A stretch of 64,000 bases of DNA from Chlorocebus sabaeus. Its lineage: Eukaryota > Chordata > Mammalia > Primates > Cercopithecidae. The notes beneath the pieces are model-generated. The model saw nothing but the letters and a program-made list of their open reading frames with translations. It ran no database searches and was not told where the DNA came from. Position numbers and translations under genes: made by a program. The stretch covers positions 1-64,000 of the forward strand of contig NW_027327447.1 of the NCBI RefSeq assembly GCF_047675955.1, written 5' to 3'. Shown here one piece after another: positions 62,101-64,000 of the stretch (its first letter is position 1; each line of letters begins with the position of its first letter).

Positions 62101-63340
62101 TTTTTGAGAAACTGCACTCTGTTCTGTTAATTCGTCTCACAGAGTTACAGCTTTCCCTTCAAGAAGCCTTTCGCTAAGGATGTTCTTTTGAAATATGAAA
62201 AGTGATATTTGGAATCCCATAGAGGGCAATGGTAAAAAAGGAAATATCTTCAGTTGAAAACTGAAAAGAAGCTTGCTGACAATCTGCACCCTGTTCTGAT
62301 AATTCATCTCACAGAGTTACAGCTTTCCCATAAAGAATCCTTTCGCTAAGACTGTTCTTGTGGAATTTGAATAGTGATATTTGGTAGCCCTTACAGGGCA
62401 ATGGTGGAAAAGGAAATATCTTAAGTTAAAAAGTGAAAAGAAGCTTTCTGACAAACTGCACTCTGTTCTGTTAATGTATCTCACGGAGTTACATCTTTCC
62501 CCTCAAGAAGCCTTACGCTGAGACTGTTCTTTTGGAATTTGTAGAGTGATATTTGGAATCCCATAGAGGGAAATGGTGTAAAAGGAAATACCATCAGTTA
62601 AAAACTGAAAAGAAGCTTTCTGACACACTGCACTCTATTCTGTTAATTCATCTCACGGAGTTACAGCTTTCCCCACAAGAAGCCTTTCGCTAAGACTGTT
62701 CTTTTGGAATTTGAAGATTGATTTTTTGAAGCCAACAGAGGGCAATGGTGAAAAAGGAAACATCGACAGTTTAAAACTGGAAAGAAGCTTTCTGAGAAAC
62801 TGCTTTGTGTTCTGTGAATTCATCTCACAGAGTTACAGCGTTCCCCTCAGGAAGCCTTTCCCTAAGACTGTTCTTGTGGAATTTGAAGAGTGATATTTGG
62901 AAGCCCATAGAGGGCAATGGGGAAAAAGGAAACATCTTCAGTTTAAAACTGGAAAGAAGCTTTCTGAGATACTGCACTCTGTTCTGTTAATTCATCTCAC
63001 AGAGATATATCTTTCCCCTCAAGAAGCCGTTCGCTAAGAATGTTCTTGTGGAATTTGCAAAGTGATATTTGGAAGCCCATAGAGGGCTATGGTGAAAAAG
63101 GAAATATCTTCAGTTAAAAACTGGAAAGAAGCTTTCTGAGAAAGTGCACTCTGTTCTGTTAATTCGTCTCACAGAGTTACAGCTTTCCCCTCAAGAATCC
63201 GTTCGCTAAGACTGTTCTTCTGGAATTTGCAAAGCGATATTTGGGAGCCCATAAAGGGCTATGGTGAAAAAGGAAATATCTTCAGTTAAAAACTGAAAAT
63301 AAGCTTTCTCACAAACTGCACTCTGTTCTGTTAATTCATC
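62101..63340 (+). repeat. Local cluster of a GCACTCTGTTCTG monomer subtype
   Basis: Seven of about eight consecutive monomers have CTGCA(C)(C/T)CT(G/A)TTCTG in place of CTGCTTTGTGTTCTG (62113, 62286, 62458, 62631, 62976, 63147, 63318). Many also have GAGGG(C/A)AATGG and GGAATTTG(A/T)A(G/T)AGTGA. The subtype was not noticed elsewhere in the window, so this is a locally homogenised patch. Confidence 0.75.
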
Positions 63341-64000
63341 TCTAAGAGATACAGCTTTCCCCTCAAGAATCCTTTCGCTAAGACTGTTCTTGTGGAATTT
63401 GTAAAGTGATATTTGGATGCCCTTAGAGGGCTATGGTGAAAAAGGAAATATCCTAAGTTAAAAACTGAAAAGAAGCATTCTGAGAAACTGCTTTGTGTTC
63501 TGCTAATTCATGTCACAGAGTTACAGCTTTCCTTTCAAGAAGACTTACGCTAAGGCTGTTCTTGTGGAATTTGCAAAGTGATATTTGGAAGCCCATGGAG
63601 GACTATGGTGAAAAAGGAAATATCTTCCGTTAAATACTGTAAAGAAGATTTCTGAGACACTGCTTTGTGCTCTGCTAATTCATCTCATGGAGTTACAACT
63701 TTCCCTTCAAGAAGCCTTTCGCTAAGGCTGTTCCTATGAAATTAGCAAAGTGTTATTTGGAAGCCCATAGATTACAATGGTGAAAAAGGAAATATCTTCC
63801 GTAAAAAAGTGGAAAAAAGCCTTCTGGGAAACAGCTTTGTGTTCAGTTAATTCATCTCACAGAGTTACAGTTTCCCTACAAGAAGCCTTCCGCTAAGGCT
63901 GTTCTTGTAAAATTGGCAAAGTGATATATGGAAGCCCGTAGTGGGCTATGGTGAAAAGGAAATATGTTCAGTTAAAAAATGGAAAGTAGCTTTCTAAGAA

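Larger units (their letters stand above)
26051..64000 (+). repeat. Alpha satellite array, right block (Old World monkey type)
   Basis: About 221 monomers by length, same orientation and monomer type as 1341-18722. It resumes at GTGAAAAGAAGCTTTCTGAG, exactly where the left block broke off (CTTCCGTTAAAAAC), so monomer phase is continuous across the 7.3-kb insertion. Subtypes are again mixed without a single fixed higher-order unit, but several domains have local periods of 8 to 11 monomers, annotated separately. No CENP-B box was noticed at the usual site (GGCTATGGTGAAAAAGGAAA), which has the non-B form. The array runs off the right edge of the window. Confidence 0.96.

Noticed and set aside
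26051..64000. CRISPR-like regular repeat spacing
   Set aside because: Repeats are contiguous 171-172-bp monomers without unique spacers; this is alpha satellite in a eukaryote.
1341..64000. Human origin with SF1-SF3 higher-order alpha satellite
   Set aside because: Monomers match the cercopithecid consensus, lack evident CENP-B boxes and lack the human stretch around GATAGAGCAGTTTTGAAACAC.
26051..64000. Strict dimeric (about 342 bp) array as in macaque or baboon
   Set aside because: The CCTAAGATAAAAACTG and CTTCCGTTAAAAACTGG subtypes do not alternate regularly; runs of the same subtype are common.
1341..64000. Inverted alpha-satellite segments
   Set aside because: Every stretch read keeps the same orientation on both sides of the insertion; no switch point was seen.

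Overview
This window is primate centromeric or pericentromeric heterochromatin, most likely from an Old World monkey (Cercopithecidae: macaque, baboon or African green monkey type). Two things point there. About 56 kb consists of head-to-tail alpha-satellite monomers of about 171-172 bp. They match the African green monkey/macaque type, with a HindIII site in most monomers and the stretches 'CAAGAAGCCTTTCGCTAAG' and 'GGAAGCCCATAGAGGGCTA', not the human SF1-SF3 type. The embedded LINE-1 also has a 3' end that reads like cercopithecid L1PA-lineage elements ('GAGATCACTTGGA'). The assignment rests on remembered consensus sequences, so family level is as far as I can go.

Layout. 1-1340: a GC-richer satellite built on a 20-bp unit, in two main variants, full of the palindrome AAACCGGTTT. 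It shows long-range copies at offsets of about 531 and 1,004 bp. I cannot name the family. 1341-18722: alpha satellite, about 101 monomers by length. 18723-26050: a 7.3-kb non-satellite block. It holds a 5'-truncated LINE-1 (start of ORF1 to 3'UTR, broken by frameshifts and one stop), an AluJ-like fragment fused to the L1 3' end, a pure A29 tract, an old L1MA/PB-type 3' end, AT-rich DNA and a solo LTR in antisense. 26051-64000: alpha satellite again, about 221 monomers, same orientation and same monomer phase.

The only coding sequence is the dead L1 (ORF1 and ORF2 pseudogenes). All other open frames are by-products of repeat sequence. The interest is structural. The alpha array is not a regular higher-order array. 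It is a mosaic of local multi-monomer duplications (6, 8, 9, 10 or 11 monomers, sometimes tens of kb apart), several marked by shared unusual deletions. The 7.3-kb block sits at an L1-endonuclease-like TT/AAAA site and ends with AATAAA, about 25 nt, then an A run, so it may be one L1 retrotransposition event carrying a long 3' transduction. No CENP-B box was seen at its usual site in the monomers, and no functional cellular gene, RNA gene or CRISPR array was found.
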